DNA of 64,000 bases from Ancylomarina sp963977525 (GTDB lineage Bacteria > Bacteroidota > Bacteroidia > Bacteroidales > Marinifilaceae): NCBI GenBank assembly GCA_963977525.1, contig CAXBPC010000006.1, positions 1 through 64,000 on the forward strand, in the 5' to 3' direction. Positions 25,337-34,511 of the stretch are shown in pieces. The position numbers and the translations under genes were made by a program. Numbering within the stretch: the stretch's first letter is position 1; each line of letters opens with the position of its first letter. The notes beneath the pieces were generated by a model, which was not told the origin of the DNA, ran no database searches, and saw only the letters and a program-made list of their open reading frames with translations.

Positions 25337-26937
25337 CCATTCAGAATTTTATTCAGAAGGCGAGTCAGTAATATTTTAAGGGCAGGACTTTTCAGATCTT
25401 TAATGCTAGTTAAAGCCATCAGCTTGTAATCTTCTAATATTTTCTCTGCTTCTTTTATGCCTTCGCGAATTTCAGTCTGCTTCCAAATCTCTTTTTTACT
25501 TTGGTCGGTTCCATTTTGAAAATCTTTATACCAAGCTTCCATCTTATGAGGATGATTGCGATTTATGATAGCAGTTACTAAAGAAGGTTGAATGGTATTA
25601 AAAGTATTGTCGATATTCTCTAGGTTGAAATCTTCCAAATCATCTTTAATCTGATAGGCTATTCCTAAAGAAGAGCTGTATGCAGTTAAAACATTCATCA
25701 CCTCATCGCTAGCATCCGAGATAATAGCACCAAACTGAAGTGCTACTCCGAAAGCAGGTGAGGTTTTCAAACTGAATATCTTGATGATATTCTCAACTGA
25801 CAATAGTCTTTTTTCTCGTCGCCAAAGTAATTCTTCTCCTTGACCTATAGCTAAATCTCTATGTCCAAGAGCCGCGATTTTCAAGAGTTTTCGTACATGC
25901 TTTGCGCCTGATTCTGCAATGAGTTGATAGCCGTATCCTAAAATCAGATCACCAATATTTATGGCTACTGAAGTGTTGTATTGCTTATGTAGTGTAGGCT
26001 TTCCGTAACGTTCATCATCATCATCGACAATATCGTCGTGAACTAATGAGGCCTTATGAAAACTCTCAATAGAAACGGCCAATTTCTGAATACATTCATT
26101 CAAATTAGCCTCAGTCCCCATCAAAGCTTTATAAACGGCTACCATAATTAAAGGACGCCAACGCTTTCCTCCTTCAGCTAACCAATTTCTTGAAATCTGA
26201 GAACTAGCATCGTCACCTTCGAGTATCGTTTCTAATTGCTCTTTCTCAAACCATACTCCAACTTCTGATCTTAATGCTTCGATATTGATCCAACCTCTCC
26301 AATTGCTTTCTTTACGAACAGGCAAAACTTCGTTCAACCAAATTTCATCAACTTTTGAATCCTTACAGTTGTTATTGTAAAGAGGGATTGCAATGGATGG
26401 AACAGCTTCCTTAATTGCTAATGGAAACGAGCGTTCAAAAGAGTGTAAGCAACCGACTCCAATTACACATTCAACCTTTCCAGAGGTTAGTAAAGTTGTA
26501 ACCGTTGTTGTTCCCTCACTCACTAGTGTGTGATAGCCTAATTCGTCAGCTTGAGTCAGGATATCTGAAATATCACATTTCCCACACTGTTCACAAAGTA
26601 AACCCAGTTCGTCGAATTGAGCTGGACATTCAGTAGAGTGAGCAATACACTTCGGAAGTAACAAGATGCGGCGATTGAAAGGAATGCCTGATACAATATC
26701 TCGCCAGGCATGGTTGTTAATCATGACAGCCAATAGCTTTTGATACAAGAAAAGCTCAGGGTGTTTCTTAATCAATTCGCCAGAATGAAAAATAACCTCC
26801 TCCTCCTGCAAAGGAGGAATTAATTCTTTCTCTGCCGCATAATCGCGAATTAAATCCCGTATTTGCTTCAACTTCTCAGGCGATTGAGGCAAACCATTTC
26901 CCAAATTCCCTGAAGGCTTATCTTTTCTTAATATCAT
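25333..26937 (-). CDS. DUF116-polyprenyl synthase fusion
   Basis: A 534-residue two-part protein. Residues about 50-200 are a DUF116 domain with eight cysteines (97, 104, 115, 118, 121, 157, 163, 191), among them CEQCGKC, so a metal or iron-sulfur site is likely. Residues about 235-534 are a trans-polyprenyl diphosphate synthase with both Asp-rich motifs (HDDIVDDDDERYGKPT, D301-D305; QIKDDLEDF, D432-D436), GGKRWRP and the KTS motif, so catalysis should be intact; RR of the usual RRGxPT is RY here. It would elongate allylic diphosphates with isopentenyl diphosphate in the cytosol and supply the cyclase next door. DUF116 has no established function; its fusion to a prenyl synthase is unusual in my knowledge. 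Confidence 0.85.
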   Translation of the reverse strand: MILRKDKPSGNLGNGLPQSPEKLKQIRDLIRDYAAEKELIPPLQEEEVIFHSGELIKKHPELFLYQKLLAVMINNHAWRDIVSGIPFNRRILLLPKCIAHSTECPAQFDELGLLCEQCGKCDISDILTQADELGYHTLVSEGTTTVTTLLTSGKVECVIGVGCLHSFERSFPLAIKEAVPSIAIPLYNNNCKDSKVDEIWLNEVLPVRKESNWRGWINIEALRSEVGVWFEKEQLETILEGDDASSQISRNWLAEGGKRWRPLIMVAVYKALMGTEANLNECIQKLAVSIESFHKASLVHDDIVDDDDERYGKPTLHKQYNTSVAINIGDLILGYGYQLIAESGAKHVRKLLKIAALGHRDLAIGQGEELLWRREKRLLSVENIIKIFSLKTSPAFGVALQFGAIISDASDEVMNVLTAYSSSLGIAYQIKDDLEDFNLENIDNTFNTIQPSLVTAIINRNHPHKMEAWYKDFQNGTDQSKKEIWKQTEIREGIKEAEKILEDYKLMALTSIKDLKSPALKILLTRLLNKILNG

Positions 26938-27026
26938 TTTACAAATAGCTAAATGGTACGATTAATATAGTGCCTTGAGTACTTATAAGTTATTAACACA
27001 ACAGATTAATTCAATTAACTCTAAAT

Positions 27027-27051
27027 ACTCATAAATACTTTAAGTACTTAT
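27027..27051 (-). promoter_or_regulatory. 25-bp shared element, copy A
   Basis: These 25 bases (core AAATACTTTAAGTACTTA) are identical to 39793-39817. Here they lie 90 bp upstream of the DUF116-synthase start, in the 188-bp gap after the radical SAM gene. A related word GAGTACTTATAAGTTAT stands at 26977-26993 and in inverted, slightly changed form beside copy B (39772-39787). Both contain the palindrome AAGTACTT or its near form. It may be an operator or a dispersed repeat. Confidence 0.5.
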
Positions 27052-27125
27052 CACTCTTTAGGTCATTTCAACTCCACTTCGGCTCCGCTCAGTGAGCGTA
27101 TTCAGTATGCACGCTTGATGTGCGT

Positions 27126-28319
27126 TTATCCGTATGCTCCAAATCCAAAAAAGGAATATTTCTTGGCAAATCGGTAAACAAAACTCTTTTCAGGAATCTC
27201 CTTACCTGGTATATGATGACCAGCACAAGGTCTCATCTGACTCAATTCGTTAAAGCCTGCATTTCTATTCGATGAATCATAGGCTCCAGAATCCTGCAAT
27301 ATTGAATTTAAATATTCTGGATCATCAAGTAGAATACAGCCTTGAGTTTTTTTATTTATTCGAGTACGCATGCTCTTAAGGAAATCAGAATCCTCAATCA
27401 CACGGTCTAAATCTTTTCCGTTGCCAATATTCTCTTTGGCAAATTGTATAGGCGGACAGAATTCAATATCTCCAAATGGGTTAATATGATGACTCAAACC
27501 AATAGCACCAGGACATATTGCTTTACCTTCTCCATCCCAATAAGTATCAATAATCATCAGTGGTGCTTTAACACGAATATCAACCATAAACTGTCTCAGT
27601 TCAAGAATCTCTTCTTCAGACAAAGCCAGCTCAGTTGTTGGGCGTGCTCCCACTGGTCTATAAATATAGTACCACAGGTAATGAACACCCTTTTCGATGC
27701 AAGCATTTATAAAGTCTTCGCTAACCAATTCCTTAAAGTTCGATTTACAGACCGAAGTGGCAACACCCGTAAAAAGTTTACTATTTACAGATGCTTCAAT
27801 TCCCTTCATAGTTCTACCGTAAACATCATTAGCTCCACGGCGAACATCACTCACATCCTTTAAGCCTTCAACACTTATCAATGGTGATACATTTCCCAAC
27901 TGACGCATGCGTTGAGCATATTCATCAGATAAAAGAGTACCATTCGTAAAGAGTTGAAAATAACAGTCGGAATGCTTCTCCATCACCTCAAATAAGTGAG
28001 GATACATCAGAGGTTCTCCACCTAGAAGTCCGAAAAAATACGATCCTTTCTTCTTTCCAGATTCAATCACATTATTAAGCGTATCAACATCCATTCCTTT
28101 GGATTTATTATCAATACTCACCCAACAACCCTGACAGTTCAGGTTGCAGTTATCCGTTAATGAAATCATTAAAAAAGCAGGAAATAACTCACCCTTCTTC
28201 AATCGTTTCTTATGCTTTGCCACAGTACGCATACCTTTCCAACCTAAGTTGTAAGCTATCTTCCAAAGTAAACGTAAGTCCACTTGGCGCATTATTCTAT
28301 TCCCTAATCTTAAAATCAT
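27126..28319 (-). CDS. Radical SAM protein of the isoprenoid module
   Basis: From the ATG at 28319 the enzyme has 397 residues; a TTG 27 bases earlier overlaps the ferredoxin gene and is less likely. The radical SAM cluster motif CNLNCQGC (Cys58, 62, 65) and GLLGGEPLMYP are intact. Further cysteines after the TIM barrel (AICPGAIG, IEFCPPIQ, KTQGCILL, RPCAGHH) suggest a second iron-sulfur site as in SPASM-type enzymes, though the pattern is not classical. The basic, hydrophobic N-terminus (residues 1-45) could sit on the membrane. The general outline recalls HpnH, which extends hopanoids, but I cannot claim orthology. It follows the ferredoxin gene at 14 bases distance, the likely electron donor pair. 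Confidence 0.8.
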   Translation of the reverse strand: MILRLGNRIMRQVDLRLLWKIAYNLGWKGMRTVAKHKKRLKKGELFPAFLMISLTDNCNLNCQGCWVSIDNKSKGMDVDTLNNVIESGKKKGSYFFGLLGGEPLMYPHLFEVMEKHSDCYFQLFTNGTLLSDEYAQRMRQLGNVSPLISVEGLKDVSDVRRGANDVYGRTMKGIEASVNSKLFTGVATSVCKSNFKELVSEDFINACIEKGVHYLWYYIYRPVGARPTTELALSEEEILELRQFMVDIRVKAPLMIIDTYWDGEGKAICPGAIGLSHHINPFGDIEFCPPIQFAKENIGNGKDLDRVIEDSDFLKSMRTRINKKTQGCILLDDPEYLNSILQDSGAYDSSNRNAGFNELSQMRPCAGHHIPGKEIPEKSFVYRFAKKYSFFGFGAYG

Positions 28320-28333
28320 ATACAAATTTCTTA

Positions 28334-29176
28334 TTAGCAGCCACAATTCTTTACCGATCCCTCATTCTTGCAATCACAATCTGGTTCAATTTCCTTTTTG
28401 CAATTACAATCGCAGGCCTTTTCTTCGGGTTCTTCTTTCGTACTACAATGTATTCTTTCTTCCTCAGCCATTTTAATTTGTTCCTTTTTCAAAAGAGAAA
28501 CCTTAAAATTGCTTCTTCGTGCACTTAATACCGAATAGACATCATCGTTCTGAATTTGTTCCAATACATTATCTCCCGATAACATTTCACCATCTCCTCC
28601 ATCTATAGGACTTTCGGCATGTTTAGGGAAAATAATCGCATTTTGTGGACAAACACGGGCACAAGCTGGACACATATCCTTGCAATTGGCCGATGCTGAA
28701 ACCACAACGCTTCCATCATCTTCAACCGAATAAACACTAAACAAGCAAAAGTTAAGGCATTTTCTACAACCATTACAACGCTCGTAGTCGATAACTGGAT
28801 ACCAGGGTTTCCATTCATCGGCATATTTAATTTTAAGAGCTTTGGGATTATCTGTTTTTACCGATTCAACGATTTTGTTGCCATCCTCATCATCTATATG
28901 ATAATACTCTGTTTTATTCTCTTGTGATTTTTTTCCGCTGTTGTCTATTAGGTTCTGCATGGCACGCGCTTGACATCCAAAAACAAGAGCATCCTCTGCA
29001 GTAAATAAGCTATCTAAAGCTTCTGGTGTTTTCAGCACACTTCCACAAAGATCTTCGATATACGTATAACCGATATTCTTCTCCTCAAGACTATGAATCA
29101 ATCTTTCTACAGATTTCTTCTCAATCTTCCCATCTTTCTCACAACCGCAAATAAATATTTTCTTCGTCATCTTCAT
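28334..29176 (-). CDS. Two-cluster ferredoxin with cysteine-rich tail
   Basis: A 280-residue cytosolic protein. Residues 1-80 form a small alpha/beta domain with cysteines at 10, 12, 44 and 68 (IFICGCEKDGKI, DLCGS, VFGCQA), like the CCG/HdrA-neighbour type of domain (weak). Residues 128-185 hold two [4Fe-4S] sites: CNGCRKCLNFC (134-144) and CKDMCPACARVCP (165-176). The last 37 residues contain eight cysteines in CxC pairs (ACDCNC, CDC, CGC), a metal-binding tail uncommon in ferredoxins. It is adjacent to the radical SAM gene and likely feeds it electrons (inference). Confidence 0.8.
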   Translation of the reverse strand: MKMTKKIFICGCEKDGKIEKKSVERLIHSLEEKNIGYTYIEDLCGSVLKTPEALDSLFTAEDALVFGCQARAMQNLIDNSGKKSQENKTEYYHIDDEDGNKIVESVKTDNPKALKIKYADEWKPWYPVIDYERCNGCRKCLNFCLFSVYSVEDDGSVVVSASANCKDMCPACARVCPQNAIIFPKHAESPIDGGDGEMLSGDNVLEQIQNDDVYSVLSARRSNFKVSLLKKEQIKMAEEERIHCSTKEEPEEKACDCNCKKEIEPDCDCKNEGSVKNCGC

Positions 29177-29197
29177 TAATTTGAATAATTAGAAATG

Positions 29198-29224
29198 AGA
29201 TGTGAGATCTAAAACCTCACATCT
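29198..29224 (-). promoter_or_regulatory. Intergenic hairpin within the operon
   Basis: AGATGTGAG pairs with CTCACATCT around a 9-base loop, in the 60-bp gap between a propeller gene and the ferredoxin gene. There is no T run after it on the minus strand, so it may be an attenuator, a weak terminator or an mRNA processing/stability site. Confidence 0.5.
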
Positions 29225-29236
29225 TATAAGTCAGAT

Positions 29237-30451
29237 TTATCCTTGAGCTTTTATATCGTATGCCAATAGAACATTGCCATGACGAATGTACAAGATACCC
29301 TTATTAATTACGGGTTGAGCAAAATGCTCCTTCGTACCTTTCTTCACTCTGAACTGGCTTATGATCTCCATCTTAGGCTCAGTTTTAACCAAAGCTACTT
29401 TTCCTTGCTCGTTATAACAATACAAAAGACCATTAGCAGCAATGGTTGCTCCACGGCCAAATTTTAAACTATCAACCATCTCACCTGAATTTGTATCAAT
29501 AGCTTTCCATTTCTTCTTACGGTGTCCCGATGCAAAAATCTTATCATTCACTTTTACAGCTCCACCCATAATATTATCGAGTTTCTTATTTCTCCAAACC
29601 TCTGTAATCTGACTTCCATCCTTAGAGATTTCAAGTTTAACCGTTCCGTTTCCACATCCGGCCACATAATAAAGGTGGCCATTTTCGTAGATAGGCGTAT
29701 TTCCATGAATATCGCAAAGTGTGTCTTGCATATGAGACCAAAGCAATTTACCTGTTGTTGATTCTAAACCAAAAAGTGCGTTATCAGAGAAAGTTACCAA
29801 AACATTGCGTGTAGGGTATTCCAATAGTAAAGGAGAACAATAAGCAGGGACCTCTCCAAAAACTTTATTAGTCCATTTTGTTTCACCAGTAAATCGATCA
29901 AGGGCAACAATATTAACATCCTCGCCACCTGGAGCGCAATAAACCAGGTCTCCATCAATTTCAAGAGATTGCGAATAGCCAAAACGCGTATTCTGTCCCT
30001 TAAATTTCTCTATCATATTTAAACTCCACTTTTTCTCACCTGTTTCCGTATCGATACAAGCTATATCACCCATACTCGATGCAACATAGACCAAGCCATC
30101 AACTATGGTTGGAGCTGAACGAGAACCAATAAAATTCTTCATCCAATCTTTACCGAACTCCGTTTTCCAAAGCATTGTTCCTTTTAGGTCGAAAGCAATA
30201 AGATAAGCCAAACTGTCAATTTCTCCGTTGATGAAAAGCTTATCATCAGTGATTACTGGCGAGCCATATCCATTACCGACTCCATCGTTCTCCCATAATA
30301 AGGCAGGACCATCTGCTGGCCATTCTGTCAAAAGGTTAGCTTCATCGTAAATGCCTGTTCGGTTTTCACCACGCCATTGACTGACTTCTTTCTTTTTGGG
30401 GGTACATGAGAAAAACAGTACCAAACAGATTAATAAGCTTAAATTTTTCAT
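29237..30451 (-). CDS. PQQ-like beta-propeller lipoprotein 1
   Basis: A 404-residue lipoprotein (LVLFFSC, lipid on Cys16). The rest is an eight-bladed PQQ/BamB-like propeller with repeated blades such as LIAFDLKGTMLWKTEFG, DIACIDTETGEKKWSLN and IVALDRFTGETKWTNK. It begins with SQWRGENRTGIYDE and ends with an IRHGNVLLAYDIKA blade, features it shares with the propellers at 46801 and 48242: the three are close paralogs. The catalytic features of PQQ alcohol dehydrogenases (vicinal disulfide, c-type heme) are absent, so a scaffold or binding role in the periplasm or at the outer membrane is more likely than dehydrogenase activity. Confidence 0.85.
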   Translation of the reverse strand: MKNLSLLICLVLFFSCTPKKKEVSQWRGENRTGIYDEANLLTEWPADGPALLWENDGVGNGYGSPVITDDKLFINGEIDSLAYLIAFDLKGTMLWKTEFGKDWMKNFIGSRSAPTIVDGLVYVASSMGDIACIDTETGEKKWSLNMIEKFKGQNTRFGYSQSLEIDGDLVYCAPGGEDVNIVALDRFTGETKWTNKVFGEVPAYCSPLLLEYPTRNVLVTFSDNALFGLESTTGKLLWSHMQDTLCDIHGNTPIYENGHLYYVAGCGNGTVKLEISKDGSQITEVWRNKKLDNIMGGAVKVNDKIFASGHRKKKWKAIDTNSGEMVDSLKFGRGATIAANGLLYCYNEQGKVALVKTEPKMEIISQFRVKKGTKEHFAQPVINKGILYIRHGNVLLAYDIKAQG

Positions 30452-30518
30452 TGTTCTTTCAGTTAGTTATTGATTTGGGTCGGTTATTCTTTGAAATATT
30501 ATATGGTGTATTATATTA

Positions 30519-33500
30519 TTAATCATTCTTCAAACTCTCAATCAAATTTTGTTTCATTGCCATTTTTGCTGGAATATAAATCGATATCAAAGCAAAAACT
30601 AGAATGGCAAGTGTTACCTGCAAAACAAAACCTACAGGGATACTAAAAGCATCGGAAAATAAGGATGGCAACATCCCAACAAAGGCAGCTAAAGCTCCAC
30701 TTAATAAGCCAACGATCAATAAAAATAGATTTTCAATCATCACCAATCTAAAGATGCTTTTCTGCTCAAAACCTAGTGCTTTCAAAAGAGCCAATTCTTT
30801 TTTGCGTTCAAGCATATTTCTAAGCAGTACGATACCTAAACCTAAGGTTCCAATCATAACACCTAGCGCTCCCAGTAGCATAAACATATTCAGGTAGGTA
30901 TTCTCTACAGAGTAGAAAGCGGCCAAGCGTTCACTTGCTTTTTGAATTTGAGGTCCATAATCTTGCAACTGATCTTCTATTGTATTGATGAAAGCTTCAT
31001 TCTTCCCATCAGCTAAAATTAATTTAGAACCACTTATCGATGGATAATGCGCTTGAAAATTTTGATCTGAAATCAGGATATTTCCCTGGAAAATTGAATT
31101 ATTTAAGCCTCCAATTAATAGTAGCTTGATTGTCTTTCCAAATTCATTTTTATATAATAGTGTATCACCTACAGCTTTCTTAAGTCCCCAAAGAATTACT
31201 GTTTGATCTGCAAAAGCAGGAATCACATCGGAACCAAAATCCTTATTCAGCTCTAACCAGGGATGATCTTGATCAACAGCTTCGTGTAATTGTGCAAAAG
31301 AGAACGCTTTTCGCTCGTCAAACTTATCAGCTTGAAAGCCTAATACTCTAGGTCGCTTTACTTGATTCAGATTTAAACATGAAGCATCGTCACCAGACAA
31401 ACTTCGGAATTGTACAAAGTCCGCAGTATTTATCATGGAATCTCCTGCCAAGCCAAGCTTCTCTTTCCCCTCATCCGTATTGATATCATTCAATACAGGC
31501 AAGGTCGTCTCAATCCAATATTTATAGGCTCCAGTTCCTGATTGGGAAGAGCTTTCAGTATCAACAAAAGTTTTACGGTTGGCTCCAGTAATCATTACTG
31601 AGAAGCAGCCAAGCGCTAGTAAAACGATTATAGTTAGACTCCGTCCTTTATTTCGTGCAGCATTCTTTATAGCCAACTCCATAAGAGATGGAACAGATGT
31701 GCTATTCTTTTCATCTTTTATAATCAAGAAATAGTAAAAAGCTGCAAAGCAAGCAATCATCAACAAACCTCCTGATGACATCAAAAGTTCGGCATTCAAA
31801 ATCTCAGAACTTGCAAAAGCATAAGCTGCAATTAAAAGTGAGATCACGAATGTCAATCCTGCAATTACAAGTGAAAGACGTTTCTTCTTAGCTGTATCAG
31901 AAATCGCTTGAGTATTCTGAATCAAGCTTACAACTGATTTCTTCAAATTCTTTTTACTCACCCAATAAACCGATAGCAAAGCGATCATCATTCCAATGAA
32001 AGCGCCTGTCATTAAAGTTTGCAATTGTACATCTAGCTGAATCATATTGGTACGAACCACATCCTGCCAAACAGAATTCAATCCCCAAATTATGGCTTGA
32101 TTGTAGGCTATTCCAATTAAACTCCCTATAATTCCACCAAGAATTACTGTAGGTAAAGACTCAAGGAAACGAATCTTTAATATTTTTCTATCATTAAAAC
32201 CTAGCCCTTTTAGTATTCCAGTTTCCTGATTTCTACTTTCAAGGTTTAAGGCATAAATCAATATAGTCAGTAGAATACCTGCAGCAATAATAAAGAAACT
32301 CAAACTCAAGAATAGCTCACCAAAGTCAACCATATTATTGGCAGCATTCTCTCCCTGATTCCGAACCGATATAAAGCTCAAATTAAGCATTGAAGGGTGC
32401 AACCTCTCCAAAATATCCTTTTCTAAACTGATAAGGGTGTTGTCTTCTTTATGGAATCGGAAAGCTGTGTATTGTCCATATTTATTACTCCACATATTCA
32501 AAGCACTAGACATGCCGATCATCGCCTTAGGCGTTCCCTTATATTTTTTCCAATAGGCCTCATCCTTATCTCGGATCTTTGTAAAATCAATAGGAATACC
32601 TGCATCCCAATCGTTACAAGAACCTGCATTTGATAATCCCGGGAATGAAGGCATCATAGCCTTATCCAATTTCTTTGTCCTTTCAGAGAATATGCCCGAA
32701 ACGAGAAATTTCCTACTCTCTTCCTCCAGAGAACGTAAGGCTCCAATCACAAAATAATCCATACTGAGGCTGTCACCAACCTTCAATTTTAGATCCTTTG
32801 CCAACCAAGAACTAATATGAATTCGATCCGTTCGGATATCAGAAAACATATCTTCCTTCTCTATGGCTGTTACAAATGAATAGGGAGTTTTACCTGTTTT
32901 AGATTCCAAGCCATTCACGAAATAAGTAAGCAAAGCATCCTTTGGCAAACACATTTTATGAATTTCATTGGCAATTGGTTCATCAATAAAAATACGATCA
33001 GAATTCAACTCAAAAACAGATTGTTCTTTCAGCTCTTCTAAATGTAAGCCCGCATCAGCAACTTGCCATTTCTTAGCTAGATTCTCATTTAAATTTAAGA
33101 CGGAAATTTGTTCTTTACCATTACTACTAGCCAATAAAAGGTTAGCCTTTCCCATCAATTCCATTTCTTCAGCAAGAAATTCTCTTGAGATGAAAATATT
33201 ATAAGGAGCCACTTGATTACTTCTCAAACTAAAACGTCCAAGTTGATCATCACCAAATACAGCACTTACTTTCAAACGAAGCGCTATGGACTGATCTTCA
33301 TCAGAAACAAATGGCGCATTTACAGGCACTAGATTTGCTTTTTCAACTCGTAGTAAGAATCCATCATCTTTATGCAAACCAAGCTTTTCGGCAAGGTTTC
33401 GGCTTATAGCCACTTCATCCTTTTTCAATTCAGTCAAGCCTTCTTCCGACAATTCAGAGAATGAATTATCAATACCATAAACCTGTACGCCATTCACTCG

Positions 33501-33803
33501 GCTTTGGGTTTCTGACTCAATAGCCAAACCTTTCACACTTAAAACAGCTTGAACCTTAATGTCTAGTTCCTGAGATAAATCTTTTGCCAGATCAGCACGC
33601 ACAAATCGATCACCAGTTGGCATGGCATATTCAATTTCACCCAATCGCATATTTAGCAACTGATGCAAACTATACCTTACGGAATCGCCAATGATTAAAG
33701 CCCCTGTTAAAACAGCCGTACTTATTAAAGTTCCCAACAAGACTGCTAAATGCTGCTTCCTGAAAAACCAAAGACTTCGTGATATGTATCGATATAAATT
33801 CAT
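30519..33803 (-). CDS. FtsX-type ABC transporter permease (double MacB/FtsX unit)
   Basis: A 1,094-residue membrane protein. One helix at about 20-40 is followed by a large periplasmic domain (40-490), then an FtsX helix bundle (about 495-660: LFLSLSFFIIAAGILLTILI, then the NQETGILKGLGFNDRKILKI coupling helix), then two more helices and a second unit beginning near AARNKGRSLTIIVLLALG and closing with three helices and a second coupling helix ERKKELALLKALGFEQKSIF. Such double-unit permeases act with a LolD-like ATPase to move lipids, lipoproteins or small molecules from the outer leaflet of the inner membrane. The ATPase gene lies 12 bases upstream. Export or extraction of the cyclic isoprenoid or of the propeller lipoproteins is a reasonable guess. 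Confidence 0.85.
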   Translation of the reverse strand: MNLYRYISRSLWFFRKQHLAVLLGTLISTAVLTGALIIGDSVRYSLHQLLNMRLGEIEYAMPTGDRFVRADLAKDLSQELDIKVQAVLSVKGLAIESETQSRVNGVQVYGIDNSFSELSEEGLTELKKDEVAISRNLAEKLGLHKDDGFLLRVEKANLVPVNAPFVSDEDQSIALRLKVSAVFGDDQLGRFSLRSNQVAPYNIFISREFLAEEMELMGKANLLLASSNGKEQISVLNLNENLAKKWQVADAGLHLEELKEQSVFELNSDRIFIDEPIANEIHKMCLPKDALLTYFVNGLESKTGKTPYSFVTAIEKEDMFSDIRTDRIHISSWLAKDLKLKVGDSLSMDYFVIGALRSLEEESRKFLVSGIFSERTKKLDKAMMPSFPGLSNAGSCNDWDAGIPIDFTKIRDKDEAYWKKYKGTPKAMIGMSSALNMWSNKYGQYTAFRFHKEDNTLISLEKDILERLHPSMLNLSFISVRNQGENAANNMVDFGELFLSLSFFIIAAGILLTILIYALNLESRNQETGILKGLGFNDRKILKIRFLESLPTVILGGIIGSLIGIAYNQAIIWGLNSVWQDVVRTNMIQLDVQLQTLMTGAFIGMMIALLSVYWVSKKNLKKSVVSLIQNTQAISDTAKKKRLSLVIAGLTFVISLLIAAYAFASSEILNAELLMSSGGLLMIACFAAFYYFLIIKDEKNSTSVPSLMELAIKNAARNKGRSLTIIVLLALGCFSVMITGANRKTFVDTESSSQSGTGAYKYWIETTLPVLNDINTDEGKEKLGLAGDSMINTADFVQFRSLSGDDASCLNLNQVKRPRVLGFQADKFDERKAFSFAQLHEAVDQDHPWLELNKDFGSDVIPAFADQTVILWGLKKAVGDTLLYKNEFGKTIKLLLIGGLNNSIFQGNILISDQNFQAHYPSISGSKLILADGKNEAFINTIEDQLQDYGPQIQKASERLAAFYSVENTYLNMFMLLGALGVMIGTLGLGIVLLRNMLERKKELALLKALGFEQKSIFRLVMIENLFLLIVGLLSGALAAFVGMLPSLFSDAFSIPVGFVLQVTLAILVFALISIYIPAKMAMKQNLIESLKND

Positions 33804-33815
33804 CTTATTAGTTCG

Positions 33816-34493
33816 CTATTCTTTAATTTTACCACCTTCAATACGGCAAATACGATTCATATGTTGAGCCAAATCCTGTGAGTGAGTTACGACCACCATG
33901 GTAACGCCTTGCTCTTCGTTGATTCTCACAAATAGTTTTGCTAGTTGATCAGCACTTTCTTTATCAAGAGAGCCAGTTGGCTCATCGGCTAAGATTAATT
34001 TAGGCTCGTGAATTAATGCTCTCACAACTGCTGCTCGCTGACACTCGCCTCCAGACATTTGTCCTGGACGTTGGTGAATTTGATTTGTCAAACCCACAAA
34101 TTCCAAAAGATCCAATGCTCGTTTCTCTGCTTCTTTTTTTACAGCTTTATCCTTTTCTGGTAGATAAGGCAACAAAACATTCTCAAGCAAACTCAACTGA
34201 GGCAATAAATGATGCGATTGAAAAACAAAGCCTATTTTCTTATTTCGAAACTTAGCTAGTTGATCTGAGTTTAAAGATGAAATTTCATCTCCATCAATTC
34301 GCACAGTTCCAGAATTAGGAACATCTAGAGAACTCATCACATTCAGCAAAGTACTCTTCCCAGAACCTGATGGTCCCAAAATCGCTAATCGATCTCCTTT
34401 GTTAATTTCAAGAGAAAGCTCATCTAAAACCGTTCTTCGAATAGTGGTTTCAGGAACTTCGTAATATTTTGTGATTTTATCGAGTTTAAGCAT
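33816..34493 (-). CDS. LolD/MacB-type ABC ATPase
   Basis: A 225-residue ATPase with Walker A GPSGSGKST, signature MSGGECQR, Walker B LILADEPTGSLD and the H-loop VVVTHSQDLA. It belongs to the short LolD/FtsE/MacB subclass that pairs with FtsX-type permeases. It lies directly upstream of the double permease (12 bp) and 18 bp after a propeller gene, so all are one transcription unit. Confidence 0.92.
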   Translation of the reverse strand: MLKLDKITKYYEVPETTIRRTVLDELSLEINKGDRLAILGPSGSGKSTLLNVMSSLDVPNSGTVRIDGDEISSLNSDQLAKFRNKKIGFVFQSHHLLPQLSLLENVLLPYLPEKDKAVKKEAEKRALDLLEFVGLTNQIHQRPGQMSGGECQRAAVVRALIHEPKLILADEPTGSLDKESADQLAKLFVRINEEQGVTMVVVTHSQDLAQHMNRICRIEGGKIKE

Positions 34494-34511
34494 CTCTTCT
34501 TTTTTATTATT

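Noticed and set aside
29237..30451. PQQ-dependent alcohol dehydrogenase
   Set aside because: Blade repeats match the fold, but vicinal cysteines, heme motif and catalytic pattern are missing in this and the other propellers.
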